Source: Toxotes chatareus
Taxonomy: Eukaryota; Chordata; Actinopteri; Toxotidae
Direction: 5' to 3'
Assembly: GCA_016801885.1 (NCBI GenBank)
Contig: CM028884.1
Coordinates: 25,209,505 to 25,273,504 of the forward strand
Length of the DNA stretch: 64,000 nt
A program made the position numbers and the translations under genes. How positions within the stretch are numbered: the stretch's first letter is position 1; the number at the start of each line of letters is the position of its first letter. Below, piece by piece: positions 1 through 11,959 of this stretch. The notes under the pieces were generated by a model that ran no database searches, had not been told where the DNA came from, and saw only the letters and a program-made list of their open reading frames with translations.

Positions 1-2560
1 AATCAGTAGAAACTGAAAGTCCTCAAAAGCCTGGAAACTGTAACTACAGTCGGGAAAAGAAAAATTTAACTCCAGTCATCTTTTAAAATACATAAGGATT
101 AAACTGGTGAAAGTGCTCCTGATTCTCCTGTTAGAAAAATACAGTTTGCCTTAAGAAGCGATTCATCCATAAGAAATATTTCTTCATATATGGAAAAAAA
201 TGTAAATGTAAAATGACAGAAGCACATTGTCAACCTACTCAGTGTCATATGAGTGTTTGTTTTTCTTGATACAAGAATCTTTAAGTTGTAAGCATTATAT
301 TAAGTTTATTCTCTGTATAGTAACTTTAGTTTCTTTAGTCTGTGACTTGTAAACTAAGACACAGTATGATAGGAGTGGTTTTATAAATTAGCTGATCATA
401 AGTTAAGAGAGGCCAAGAAACAAGTAAACTGTTGTTTACATTAGAAATAAAAGTCACAAATGAAAAGTTTTTCTTTTTTTCCCTCCTCAAAAACAAATTA
501 GAGCTCAGAGGGGAATTTGAACACACTCACCTGTTAGTTCAAACTTCTCTCAGTTTCATTGATGGTCCTCTTCTTTCTCACTGCAGTGTGTTCAGGCTGG
601 GAGGAGGCTGTGACCCAAACACTTACCTACTGACAAACTTGAGCCGGGGAGGAGGAGGAGGAGGAGGAGTGAAGCTGAGGAATGCCGCCCTTCTGGGTGT
701 GCAGCATGAGAAGTGATGTTACACTGAAACTGGTGGGAAGTAAGTAAGTCCATCTACCCAGGTGTGATTTAGAGTTTTGGGCTTTCCTCCTCTTTCAGAG
801 AAAAATGTTTTAGTTTTTTCCCCCAAAGCTGAATTTACCTTTTGCATTTTAGTTTCAGTGTAAGGTAAGAGAACAAATATATTTCAGATGTCATCTTTTT
901 ATTTCATTTCTTACATCTTTCTGCTTTTTTTTTTTACGTTCTCTCATGAAATTCCCCCAAAACTGGAAAAAGAAGGCTTTCACCTGACAGACACTCTAAA
1001 CTCTGCTCCTATTCACTCTCAGCAGATTTGCTTTTTACACATTCTGTACATGTTTGTCGTCACTTGTTTAATTTCACAGAAGAAAAGTTTTGAGCGTCCA
1101 ACTTTTACTTGTACTGTATTGTTCCACCATGATACATTAGTAAAAGGTTTCCTCCACCCCTGCCTCCATCTCTCTAAGCAAAGATGTCAGCGTGACAGTG
1201 AAACCGGGCTCCGCCCACTGCACATTTCAGATAAAAACTCAGAGGAGTGGCTCCGGGCGCCGCCCTGTTCTTTTCCCAGATCTCCATCGTTATCTCCAGC
1301 ATTCCACTCTGCATGTTATGTGTGCATATTTGTATCCGTGTGCTTGTGTATATTTCTCAGCTGGTTTTCCTCAGCTCTGTTTATTTACAGCAGCAAACAA
1401 ACAGGAGCAGACGCACGCACAGAAAGTACTGAGGAGAGATGACGGTCAGCAGCGTATCACTGTGTTCGGATGCTGTTACACTGCAGGGCAGCATCTCAAA
1501 TGCAAAATGTGTAGTTTTAATGATACTGTAACAGATTATTAAGAGACAGCCCCCAGCTCCTCCTGTCCACATGTCCAAGCATCACTGAGAAAGGCATTAA
1601 AACCCAAATCCTTCTTGGTAGACCAAGAACTTTGCATGGTACATTGCTGCCATCAGAGTGTGTGTGTGTGTGTGTGAATGAGTTATTAATGTAAAGGCGC
1701 TTTGGATTCAAGCACTCTGTAAATGCAGTTTGTTTGCAGTTAAAAAAAAAAAAAAAATACTGTTCCAGCTCTGATTTCTTCCCTTAGCTGTCAGTTTTCT
1801 GGGGAATCAGAAAGCTGACCCAGCCTGTGCCTCTTCTTTACCCCTTTCCAAGTGAACAGAAAGACCCATTCTGGGCCTGCTTCATGATTCATTTATCTGC
1901 ACTTTAGCTGTGGTCCAGCTGAACGTGTGCTCCTAAGCACGCGGCCACGTCAAGTCTTGAAAGTTCTGGTTCAGCTGAACCCGTTCTTCATCACAGCTAA
2001 GCCAGTCAGATGCTACGTGCCACAGCTAACTGCTGAGCTTAAAAGTAAATACAGAGAATAAAGCAGAAATACTGTCGCGTTAAAGTTGACTTTAATTTTC
2101 TCTGACAAAATTTTATCTGCTGTGGGTATGGTGGTGTTAAAATATTGTTGATTTATTCTCTTATGAAAACAGGTTTGATGTATTTAACTTTTTTGTGGAA
2201 TTATTGTGCTCTTTTATAACAGCTGGAAATCATTTTGTCTTTCTGGCCACTATTCATTACAGTCTTCTTGTGCTTTGAGCGTCCCCTTGTGGCTGTGATC
2301 TGACTCACCCTTTGGAAAATTACCTCTCATTTTTCCATTGGTATAAAAAGCAGCAGCAGAGCGTTGACTTGGCACAAGGTACATTTGACACTTGTGGCTC
2401 CAAGTGGTAGAAGTCTGAACTGCACAGAACTGTGTCACTGTTCTTCTTACTGGTAGGGCTGTATTGTGTATTTACACTATTGATAACCTTTACTCTTCTT
2501 TGAACTACAACATAGTGTAAATGCATATTAACATCATTAACATTCAGTAGACAGGTACCT
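1..2560. other. Intergenic, downstream of GVIN copy 1
   Basis: No convincing coding exon is seen. The stretch is AT-rich with short simple repeats: a GGA run near 645-668, a short (GT)n near 1660-1676 and a poly-A run near 1741-1757. GT-type donor-like sequences occur on the minus strand near 520-530 and 620-630. They could be the first exon of a further GVIN gene lying to the left, but no coding sequence supports this. Confidence 0.5.
1565..1735. repeat. Dispersed teleost SINE-like repeat fragment
   Basis: The block has an internal short (GT)n followed by a GTAAAGGCGCTTTGGATT-type sequence and a tail reading 'tgtaaatgcag'. I recognise this arrangement as a very common interspersed fish repeat. 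Assignment to a named family is from memory and unverified. Confidence 0.5.
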
Positions 2561-2635
2561 GTTCAGTAGAGGTACATGCCCCACGTCAAACTCAGAAAAT
2601 ATTATCAAACACAACAACATTTTCAGCTTTTCAAC

Positions 2636-2641
2636 TTTATT
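2636..2641 (-). terminator. Polyadenylation signal of GVIN copy 1
   Basis: AATAAA on the minus strand, about 810 nt past the stop codon at 3450. The intervening DNA (2642-3449) is AT-rich and would be the 3' UTR. It contains a segment (about 2801-2870) closely matching 11136-11210 downstream of GVIN copy 2, which supports a shared 3' UTR origin. Confidence 0.55.
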
Positions 2642-3449
2642 GTAGTTTGTTTAACTCATCTGTCTTGGACTGATCGCTCACTGATATTTGTTAAATACAT
2701 GTTACAATATAAAAATGTTTTGCATGTATCAGTTAGAAATAAAACAGTAAAAATGCGCTGTTGGACATGGCCTGTGTACTTCATCATCATCATCATCATC
2801 AACAGCATCAGCATCATAATCTTTAGAACCTGTCATGATGAACAGAACTGTGTAGCAAGATGAATGATGGAAAATGTTTTTCATCAAAAAGCAAAACACA
2901 AAAAATGAGCAGTCATAGGAAACAAAACTATTTCACCTTTGTTAATTTTTCAACACACTGTCCATCAAAAAGTAAAAATCACTTTTTCATAGTAGCAAGT
3001 TGAGATGTAAGAACACAAGTACAACACATTTTACAAAGCATCTCATCACCTGCTCTTTGCACTTCATGGTACAGAGTGTGTACATCATCATTTTCACAAA
3101 CAAGAACAAATGTATGAAGTATTTAAAAGTCTGAGTATCTGTTTCTGTGGTTTCAGCTTCTTTGTGATTTGTTTAATGACACCAAGAGTCATTTCCATAT
3201 GGTCTCTGTAGTAAATGTAGTAAAGTGGTACAGAAATATGAACAAAGAAAAAGAAAAATTACTATTCTTGTGTCAAAACATTTTACATTATTGTGGAAAC
3301 TAGTCATTATGAAAAATGTAAAAAAAACAAACAAACAAACATTTGATCTTCTTTGATCCTCTTTTAATTTGACTGATTGTTCTGCTGAATTCCCATTTTT
3401 TCATGTTTGAATGTTTTGTTTAAAGATTTTTTTCAGGATTGTATCTTGT

Positions 3450-6400
3450 TCACTTTATGTTGAAGGCATCTTTCAAACCTTTCAGTGCTTGTTCCTTTGT
3501 GATACTCCTCCAGGCCTCTGGAACATCAGCTGGCTTGGCCTTGTATTTTTTGGCAAATCTGTCATTGTATCGTACCAGGACATATTTCCAGTAGTCAGAT
3601 GCCTCTATGGTGGGATCTAGAGGAATACGCCAGTCTGGATAGTACGTGGTGTAGTCCTTGTAAGGATGCCACTCCCATTTAGTTAGTGTATTTCTAAATA
3701 CACAATTACTTTGCACATCAGTTGTACACAGTCTTTCAACCAGCTTCCTGCTCCCGTTAATGATGACTCTGCCAAGACCTTGTGGCCGATGCACAGCTGC
3801 ATGATGTTGCTTGTGTTCTTTGCCTCCAGCATCACAAGGAACTTTACAAAATGGACATCGTTCTCCACAACCAAACACCCGCTTGAAAAGCTCGTCCTGT
3901 GGTTTGGTTGGAAGCTTGTTCAGAGTCTCAGTGATGTCTTCAGAGTTTGAGAATTCCTCCTGAAGTTGTTCTTTTAAGTCCTTTATTGAAATATTGAGGC
4001 TGCTGATAAATGGATGACAAGTGCTTTTGATTTGAGACAAGGTGGTTTTTTCAGCCTCCACTGAAATCGAGATGTCTTTAGTCAAATGCTGGCGCAAGTT
4101 GCTGATGAGCTTTGTGATGCTCTCCTTGTTGTCTGGCAGCAGAGTGCCGTCCTTTTCTTTTGTGGCCTCTTTCAATGCTTCTGTGACTTTGTGAACTATG
4201 ACCTGCAGATTCTTGTTCTTTAGTTTGCACAAAGTCTTGTTCTGTGACATATGTCGCACAATGTGTTGAAATATCCAATCTTTAACATATACTTCATAGT
4301 TACGAATGTACTTCGCAAAACTTTTGAAGTTTTCTTTTTGCAGCATCTCCTTCTGAATGTTGTACTGGAAAAATGAACTGTACCCTGTGCAAGGGCAACT
4401 TGTCAAAATTTCATCCACAATGTCCACTCCCAGTGATTTACTGATGTAGTCTTCAACAGCAGGTTTGATACAAACCCGGACAAAATCATTTGCTTTGCCC
4501 TGGCAATGCTCTCTCTGTTTGTACTGATCGAGATAGTCTGACTTCTTGTTGTTTTTGTACATTTTGAGGAATTCTCTTGATGCAGCGCCGCATATGTGTA
4601 GTTTCAGGTCAGTCTCAAACTTGTCTTGCCAACATTTGTAGTTTTCTTGAAGGGATTTGTCAATTTTTCCCAGGAGTTCTTCTGTAAATCCATCATTGTA
4701 ATCTGTGTTTGTCTTTGCTTTATCAAGCACAAACTGTGTACAAGACTCATTGATTCTCTCTGCTAACCTCTCCAGGTCAGTTTTTTGGTCTTCTTTGCTG
4801 TCAAGTTGATGTTCACGTTTGACCTCAAAAGAAACGTCACCTGTTCCTCGTAGGCTTTCAAGGTCATGTGTATCCTGATTGATAACTCCAGTCCATATCT
4901 TTTCAAACTTCTCTGTCAGCTGTTCATCAGACAACGCCGTGCACGGTGTACAGTCTTTCAGGAGAGTCATCACGTCACTATGGGATTTACTCAGAAAATC
5001 TAGTTTATTGATCAGAGACTGTTTGATTTCATCTGCAAGATTGTTGATACTTTGAAAAACATCTTTGATGTAGGGCTCAATCAGATTTACATCTCTGTCT
5101 TGTCTTCTGTAGTAGTCATTAAGTTTTTCCTTGATTTTTCTCTCTTGTGCTTCGACTTTTTCTAAACCCTCCGATTTTTTTGATGTAACTAGACTGTTCC
5201 AGGTGTGGATGTCAGACTCCTTGGACACAATTAAGATTTCTAACTCTGCCTCTGTCTGCCAGGAGAGAATCACTTTTCTGAATTCCCATTCCCATTGGCT
5301 GAAGTCCTTGCAAAGTTGGTTGAGGGCATGAGCTACAAGACTGTTTCTGAAACTGAAGACGAAGTCCTCATTTTTCACTGCTTTCCACAGATTTCTCATC
5401 CATTCTAGAAACTCTGGGATCTGTGAGGCTTCGGTGCGTCTGTCACTTTTCCAAAAATTGTGTCCAAAAGATTTTTCTTGAAATCAGCTACAGCTTCACT
5501 GTAACCTGTGTTTACTGGTGCCATTGGTGGGGTTCCATGCCAGAGTCCTGGGATGTTCCAGTTGTTCTTTTCCATGTCATAGTCCAGCACATCTGTGAAT
5601 GCTTTAATAGAATGCTGCTTTTCCATTTGGGCAGCAATTTGAGTCATTTCATTGAGCTGGTCCAAGAGACGTTTTCTTTCTGTCATGATCTTTGTATGTC
5701 CTGAAACTCCAGCAGCATTCTGGTGTACAAAATGACAAACTGGCTTTTTATCAGTTCTCTTCATTCTCAGTAATGCATAAACAGCAATTTGCAAGACATC
5801 TTTCATTTCGGTCAGGTTTTCCATTGCGATGTTGATAATGGTGACATCGCTCAAGCCAATGACAAAGGTTGCCAGTTGATTGTCATGCTCGTAACTGTCC
5901 TCTAGTTGTGCCAGATCGGGAGACTTAAGACCCTCAGTGTCAATGAGGACAATGAAGTCGAGATTCAAGTCACTTTGTATGTCCGCTCCAACTTTGAGGA
6001 AGAGCATGAAAGCTCCTCTCGTGCATCTGCCACTGCTGACAGGGAACTGCACTCCAAACATGGTGTTGAGGAGCGTTGACTTCCCAGTACTTTGAACGCC
6101 CAACACGGTCAGTACCAAGAGTCTGCTCTTCTCTCCAACCTTCTTGTGAAGCTCCATCAGCACATCAGTCACCCATCTCTCTGGGATGTTGGAAGCATCT
6201 CCATCCAAGAGCTCTAAAGGATATCCATCCAACAGCATTTCAGCAGCCAGACCAGGGAGACGGGACAGTTCATCATCAGTTTTTGCTGAGTTGGCTCTGG
6301 AGAACTCATAGATCAGTCCCATCTCTCTCATGTAATGCTCTATTCCTAAAGAGCTATCCAGCAATGCCTGATCTAACTCTGCTATGAGTTTTGCATCCTT

Positions 6401-7908
6401 CTTCTTGCATTGCTCTTTGAATCTGTTTCGTAGCTCAGACAGTTTGTTCCGTGAATGGCCATTAAGCTTGAGTTTCATCCATTTAAGAAAAAAATCTCTT
6501 TTCTCTTTGTCATGTTTAGACAAGTGTTCAATGAAAGTCTTCATAGCTGTGGATTCGCCTTCACTTAGCTCATTCCTAATTTTTTGTTTTTCTTCCTCAA
6601 GCTGAGATTTATTTTCTTCTAGTTCTAGGCTGCCAGCTTTTTTCAGCCTACGTTCTTCCATATCTAACTGCGATAATCTTTTCCAGTTCTCTCCTTGCAG
6701 TGGAAGTTGCTGTTTCTTGTAGTCTGGTATGGGCTGCTCACCAATTTCATTCAAAAATTCCTCAGCTGCTTTTTTTTGGTCATTGCCTTTGCACTCATCC
6801 ACAGAAAAACCAAGTTCAACAGCTTTGTCGACCATATTTTCGATGTTGGTGGTTTCAGCTGTTAGCAATGTCTTGATGACTGTGCAAACCTTTTTCGAGA
6901 ATTCTGCAACATTTACCCTTGAGTCTTTGCTTTTGACGCAGCTGTTTGGTAAATCCAGTTCATCCAGCAATGTCTTGACAGACATCATGTCCTCTCTTGA
7001 ATTCCCTTCCTTGCGATTAACAAGTAGGAAGAGTTTGGATTTAACATCCTGAAGAGACGTCAGAATCCTGTGCTCATTTTCTTCAACTTTGTCCAGGAAA
7101 ACAAAGGTAGCAGTTGATACTTGAAAAAGAAAGTTGAACTGTGTGAGTGACTCACAAATGTCTCCTCGCAAATTCACAAATGCAACTGGGTTTGGAAAAA
7201 TGTCCAGATTTTCAGTACCACAGGGAAGGTGCCAGCAAACCTCTACCAATCCATTTGCAACTTTTCTTTTGACTGCTCCTCCTTCCACATCTCTGTGTAT
7301 GAAGATATTGTGATTCTGTTGGCCAGGACTGAGCACATGATTCAAAAGCTGGGACTTTGATAAGCTGCAGTTCTTGAGCCTGACAAAGGAATAGAACGGA
7401 ATATTTGCTTGGACAATGTTGTCTTCAACAAACCCTCTTGATTCAGACAAACCATGTGGACACCACTCTTTGACGATGTCTCTCAGAGCCCACAGCATCA
7501 GGGTACACTGACTCTTGTTGCCAGGAGGCAACAGCAGTGGGAGAGAAAACTGGCACATTGACATCTTGAGCGCCATTTCCTGTTGCAAAAAGCTGTCAGC
7601 GCAAAGGAAGAGAGCTACTATGAGGTCAAGAGGGTTAACCTTATTATATTCTACAGAGTCATCTGCAGTGTTAAGGTCCAGTTCAAACAGATAATCATTT
7701 TCCTCAATAGTGTTTGATAATTGTGTACAGCTCCTGCATTTTGCATTGACTTTAAATAGTTTTCTGAGAAAAGACCATGGTATTTCCTCTACCGATGACA
7801 CAGGTTCTTCATTTATACTATTTGTGTTAATCTCCAAGAGAAACTGAAGCGTGAGCTTGTTGGGATAAAATTTCTCCAGTCCAAGTTTGGAGAGAAAGTT
7901 CAACAGGG
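3450..7908 (-). pseudogene. gvin1: GVIN1-type very large GTPase, copy 1, giant exon with one frameshift
   Basis: Interferon-induced very large GTPase family (GVIN/VLIG), large cytosolic or nuclear GTPases related to GBP and Mx that respond to interferon. The exon starts at 7908, straight after a pyrimidine-rich tract and CAG acceptor. In-frame sequence upstream to 8293 is intron read-through. Visible in order: the N-terminal LLNFLSKLGLEKFYPNKL region, a charged coiled-coil-like stretch, the G domain with P-loop GVQSTGKST (near 6080) and DTEGL, a long helical region, and a C-terminal Cys/His cluster CPFCKVPC plus HKQHH (near 3800-3870). At about 5449-5461 this copy carries 5 extra bases relative to copy 2. 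The frame 7908-5405 therefore ends just after the G domain, and the remainder continues in another frame to 3450. About 1480 codons remain against about 1555 in copy 2. It is either a recent pseudogene or an assembly or allelic indel. Confidence 0.85.
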
Positions 7909-8357
7909 CTGTCAAAGAGAGAGAAAGGATCATTTTTAGAAACGGACAACAGGCAGCCCTCTTGGTTTTGTGTGTGTGAATGTCTTTATACATACGCTCA
8001 CAAACACACACACATATACAAAATACACACAATACAGATGTTATGTTTACACCTCTACCCACTCTTTTGGCTACACCACATGTGGTGGATTTTAGTCTGA
8101 CTGTACCATTACTATAACGCTCACACCAACACTGTTTGCTGCTGCAGCTCCCTCCACCACCCCAACCTCCTCCTTTATATAGAATTTTGTGTTGGTTTAA
8201 CTCAGATTCATGTATGTGTTTATGGAGGGGGATTAGCTTTCTCAGCAGAATCCAAATTGCTACCCGGATTCGAACAATTAGAGCCTTTTCCACATAATCT
8301 TGCTGTAACAGTCACATGTGTCTGACTGAAATGAATATAATTTGCGTGGGTGTGTAC

Positions 8358-8432
8358 CTGCAGGTTCTTGTTCTTTTGTGTCCACTGTCAGCGAGGTCTG
8401 ACTTTTCTCTTCATTTGCCTGCTCTTTCGAAC
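8358..8432 (-). CDS. gvin1: GVIN copy 1, coding exon 2 (75 nt)
   Basis: A small exon between a TTTAG acceptor and a CAG/GTACAC donor. It has 25 codons, enters and leaves in phase 1, and encodes a polar Lys/Glu-rich peptide (SKEQANEEKSQTSLTVDTKE). The phase joins exactly to the start exon at 8999-9056 and to the giant exon at 7908, where G plus CC makes an Ala codon. This supports a true 3-exon coding structure. Copy 2 shows no obvious equivalent. Confidence 0.65.
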
Positions 8433-8589
8433 CTAAACACACAAATGTATTTGGTTTTAGTTTGATAGAACCAGTACCACAAAAATACATACTTGTCAAT
8501 TCACTTGTCACTGAAAACACTGCTCAAGTCCTTACTCTTCTAACTGGACACAGTTAGGTGCAATGTCAGTGTGAAAGTCTCAAAAGGAT

Positions 8590-8838
8590 TCAGGTGCTTT
8601 GTCTGTGATGTAACTGCATCATCTCAGTGGTGCATAGGATTTCTTTCTGTTTGTTTGTATGTGTTCCCTCCAGGCATTCCTGGGATATTGGTTTGCAAGA
8701 GAATGCGAGGGACGGACAACTTGAAAATGTGATACATTGGACATTGGAACCAAGGGGCTGTCCCCTCAGAAAAACTGCTGCATGAATGTGTGTGGATAGT
8801 AGGACCTGAATTGAACATGAATGCAGTCCATTTACCAT
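8590..8838. repeat. Decayed interspersed fish repeat in GVIN copy 1 intron
   Basis: Contains 'ccctccaggcattcctggga' followed by 'gagggacggacaacttgaaa' and ends in 'tgcagtccatttaccatt'. I recognise these as parts of abundant interspersed fish repeats. It lies in the intron between coding exons 1 and 2. Family name not determined. Confidence 0.5.
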
Positions 8839-8998
8839 TGAGTTATTTAATTTTGAACAATTTGGGATTCCACAAAAAGTAAATCTTTTTTTTTCCTTTA
8901 CAACCTGTTTTACTATTAAACCTGTTTTTAAATTTCAAATTGTTTTAACTCTCATATCTCAGAATAACTAAAAAGAAATGTAATGTAAGTGGGTGTAC

Positions 8999-9056
8999 CT
9001 GCTGCACTTGTTCTTGGCTCCATTGTAGATGTGGTCTGAATTTTTTCTTCATTCAT
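8999..9056 (-). CDS. gvin1: GVIN copy 1, start exon (58 nt)
   Basis: The acceptor TTGTGCAG is followed at once by ATG, giving MNEEKIQTTSTMEPRTSAA, then a CAG/GTACAC donor. The exon ends in phase 1, matching the next exon at 8432. The part around the second Met (TSTMEP) resembles the MSTMNTE start exons of copy 2, so these are paralogous start exons. Confidence 0.65.
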
Positions 9057-9496
9057 CTGCACAACAAACAATTTAATCTCTTTCAGTTAATATCACCAGT
9101 AATTTTTAAAGATCAAATACTTGACAGTAACAGCACATGTCCTTGAATTTTAGTTTGGCAGTGTAGCTTTGCTACAAACTCACCTGGCAAAAAAAATTAA
9201 GTTCAATAATATGTCTTCAAGTAAGAAATCAAATCTCTCTTTATCCCATGTTTTTTGTACTTGCAACTGTACTGGAGAGCATGGCTGGTCTTACACAAAA
9301 TCAGAAACTCCCAAAATGGTTTTCAGTTTACAATAAGCACAAATGACAGAATTTACAAAAATGTTTAAAGTCACCTTCTGGAGCATCGGCCTCTGAAAAT
9401 CACTCACATGGTTTTGTTTCCCAGTGATTCTGCCTCTCCACTGTAAAATCAGTCAAACAGATTCTCTAAAAGAAAAAGTAAGAGCATGGCTGGTCT

Positions 9497-9498
<2 letters not shown>

Positions 9499-9581
<83 letters not shown>

Positions 9582-9586
9582 TTTTT
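9499..9586. repeat. (TC)n-(TA)n-(T)n compound microsatellite
   Basis: About 44 bp of TC, then about 30 bp of TA, then a T run, inside the first intron of GVIN copy 1. Confidence 0.95.
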
Positions 9587-9974
9587 AATTGTTGTGGGTG
9601 AGGCAATGTCCCTAGGCAATGAACTGTCAAATGAATACCTCTCTGCTGACTAATGTTTTATAGCCTGCACTGTTTTTTTTTCTTTCCCTACAAGATCATC
9701 TTCTCATGGATGCCTGTGTGACCGGTTTTTTTTTTTGTTTCATAAACATCACAGATACAACAACAGAGACAAAAAGTTAACATTTGCTTTAAGTCAACAA
9801 ATGATTGATTAAAACAAATGTTAACATATTTCAATATTATTCACATTGATTATTATTGTAGTAATGACAATGAAATGATGAAATAAGGTGCTAAAATTCA
9901 TAATTACAAATTAACTTGCTGATTTGAAACTAATTGTGCCTCGTCTGTTTATAAAACACAAAGAAGTACCGTAC

Positions 9975-10035
9975 CTGTACTGCACGTACGAGCTGTGATA
10001 GAGAAGGAAGAAGCCAAATAACCAGAGCGTCCTTC
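9975..10035 (-). other. gvin1: GVIN copy 1, probable 5' non-coding first exon
   Basis: The minus strand reads GTGCAGTACAG/GTACGG, a strong donor at 9975/9974. The 5' end is a guess, placed just downstream of the ISRE-like site at 10050-10060. No clear TATA box is seen. By analogy with copy 2 this is the non-coding leader exon. Confidence 0.45.
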
Positions 10036-10049
10036 CCTGCACAAGCTTG

Positions 10050-10060
10050 TTCTCGTTTTC
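10050..10060 (-). promoter_or_regulatory. ISRE-like site, GVIN copy 1 promoter
   Basis: The minus strand reads GAAAACGAGAA, 9 of 10 matches to GAAANNGAAA, the IRF/ISGF3 half-site pair. It lies just upstream of the proposed first exon. A similar core (AAAACGAAA) sits upstream of copy 2. Confidence 0.45.
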
Positions 10061-11056
10061 TGTGCGTGTAACCGAGAACGTCCAATTAACTCTCAGCAAC
10101 ATTCTGCAACAAACGAAGATTCACGTTCCATTAATACTTATCTACAGTTATGCTGAAAACACCCAGACCACGCCAACGCCTTCACCAACCAGCTCGGTGA
10201 GTCCTGGGGAACAACAGCTGGTGTACTCCAGTTAACTGGCATGGGGAATATTTTCAGTTCCAGAAACAGAGATCACTTTAACTCTGAATCAGAAACTGTG
10301 GCAACTTACTCTGTGAACCTAACTCACTCGCTGACAGCTTTTCTTCTACAAACCCTGAGTTTCTCTCCATCCCCTCTGTGACTCTGTAAACATTAATTGC
10401 TGTAAACACATTAAAATAAAAAGAAAAAATACATCTGTATGAAGCTTTAGAAACATAAGACAATCTATGAAGAAGCATTTCTCACGCTGTGATTGGTCAC
10501 ACTGATTGAACATTCTTATCATAGTTAACATATCATTCTGACAAACTGTCATGGTTCAGAGTCAGGATGACTGTCGTGCTGCTGAAAAGACTAAGATTTA
10601 AAAACTAGACTAAATGTAGTTTAAAAGGAAGAATTTGCCTTTAATACTAATGTGTTTAAACAGCAACTCAGTGACTGGAAATTTACTGTACGTTGAAACA
10701 TGGTCATTAAGTGCAGCAAGATTTAAAAACGTTAAAAAGATGTTTAAACATTTTCACTGAATTCGAACTAAAACATTTTTTAAACTTCAAATCACCAAAG
10801 TCTGTAAATAAACTTACACTGATCGGCCAAATTGAAATACATGTTAGTTTTTTTCCGTTTTATTTTAGTTATTTTTCCATGTCATAAAGTAGTGAAAACG
10901 GGTGTAAAGCCACAGCTGACTATCAAGTCTTTTTTAGGTTACATCTTGAATATAAACTCAATTAACAAAACACAAACTCATTGTTTTCATGTTGTTATTT
11001 GACACATTGTCAAAAAATATTTCTTACAGTCACTTTAAGCTGTAATTTTCAGTGTA
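10061..11056. other. Intergenic between GVIN copies
   Basis: AT-rich DNA with no coding exon or repeat family I can name. It separates the promoter of copy 1 from the 3' end of copy 2. Confidence 0.55.
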
Positions 11057-11062
11057 TTTATT
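11057..11062 (-). terminator. Polyadenylation signal of GVIN copy 2
   Basis: AATAAA on the minus strand about 900 nt past the stop at 11960, with a second candidate at 11355-11360. The inferred 3' UTR has CAT/ATC trinucleotide runs near 11488-11513 and shares the 'aacagcatcagcatcataat' block with the 3' UTR of copy 1. Confidence 0.5.
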
Positions 11063-11959
11063 AAAGAACATTTTTCACATATATCATCATCATCAGTGGT
11101 CATTATGCACGTAACTATAATAAAATGATCATCAACAGCATCAGCATCATAATCTTTAGTACCTGTCATAATGTACAGAGTTGTGTAGCAGGACGAATGA
11201 TGGAAATTTTTTTGGAACCATCAAAAACAACACACACACAAATAAAAAAAAGTAAGATATAATAAGATAAAATCTTTGTTAATTTGTTTAACTTCATCTG
11301 TGTGTAAAAAAAAAAAAAGCAAGTCAGCACCAAAAGTCATTTCTATCAGCGTTTTTTATTTACAGACTGGTATCAAATACGCTTCTTTTTTTTAAAAAAA
11401 ACATTGTTTTGCAGGTAAGGAATAGAAAAGCTAAAACTATGCTGACATACAATATCCCACATTAAACATCTCTGTAGTAAATCCCATTATCATCATCATC
11501 ATCATCATCACTATCATGCAGATTAAAAATAAAAACATTTAATCATCAAAAAAACAACAAAAAGAGAATATCACAAAACAATCCTTTTTTCATGTGGTAC
11601 TTGTACATCATCATCAGGTTTACCATCAGCATCTCAAGTGTTGCACAGCAGGCACATAGCAACTTAAAAAAATGAACAAATGAAAAAATAAAAAAAAAAA
11701 GCAAAATACCAAAGACAAAACATGGTAGTACAACATCATTTTCTTGAGAGCCTACAGACTTGTAGATTTCTGAGTAAAAACAATGGCTTAGTCAAGCTGG
11801 TTATTTTTTTAGACAGTTTTTTTTATCCTCCTTTAATTTGACTCAATTCCCTAATATGTTGAGTCCCTGTGTCCTTTTTATCTTCTTTTTTGTGCATTTG
11901 TATATGAATATGTTTAAATGTTGTTTTGTTTAAAGATTTTTTTCAGGATTGTATCTTGT

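Noticed and set aside
2341..2350. Plus-strand TATA-like GTATAAAAAG
   Set aside because: No open frame or exon follows on the plus strand, so there is no gene to assign it to.
7909..8293. Extended N-terminus of GVIN copy 1 up to 8293 (and to 16651 for copy 2)
   Set aside because: A strong acceptor (pyrimidine tract plus CAG) sits at 7908/16626, and small upstream exons join there in phase. The extension is intron read-through with low-complexity sequence.
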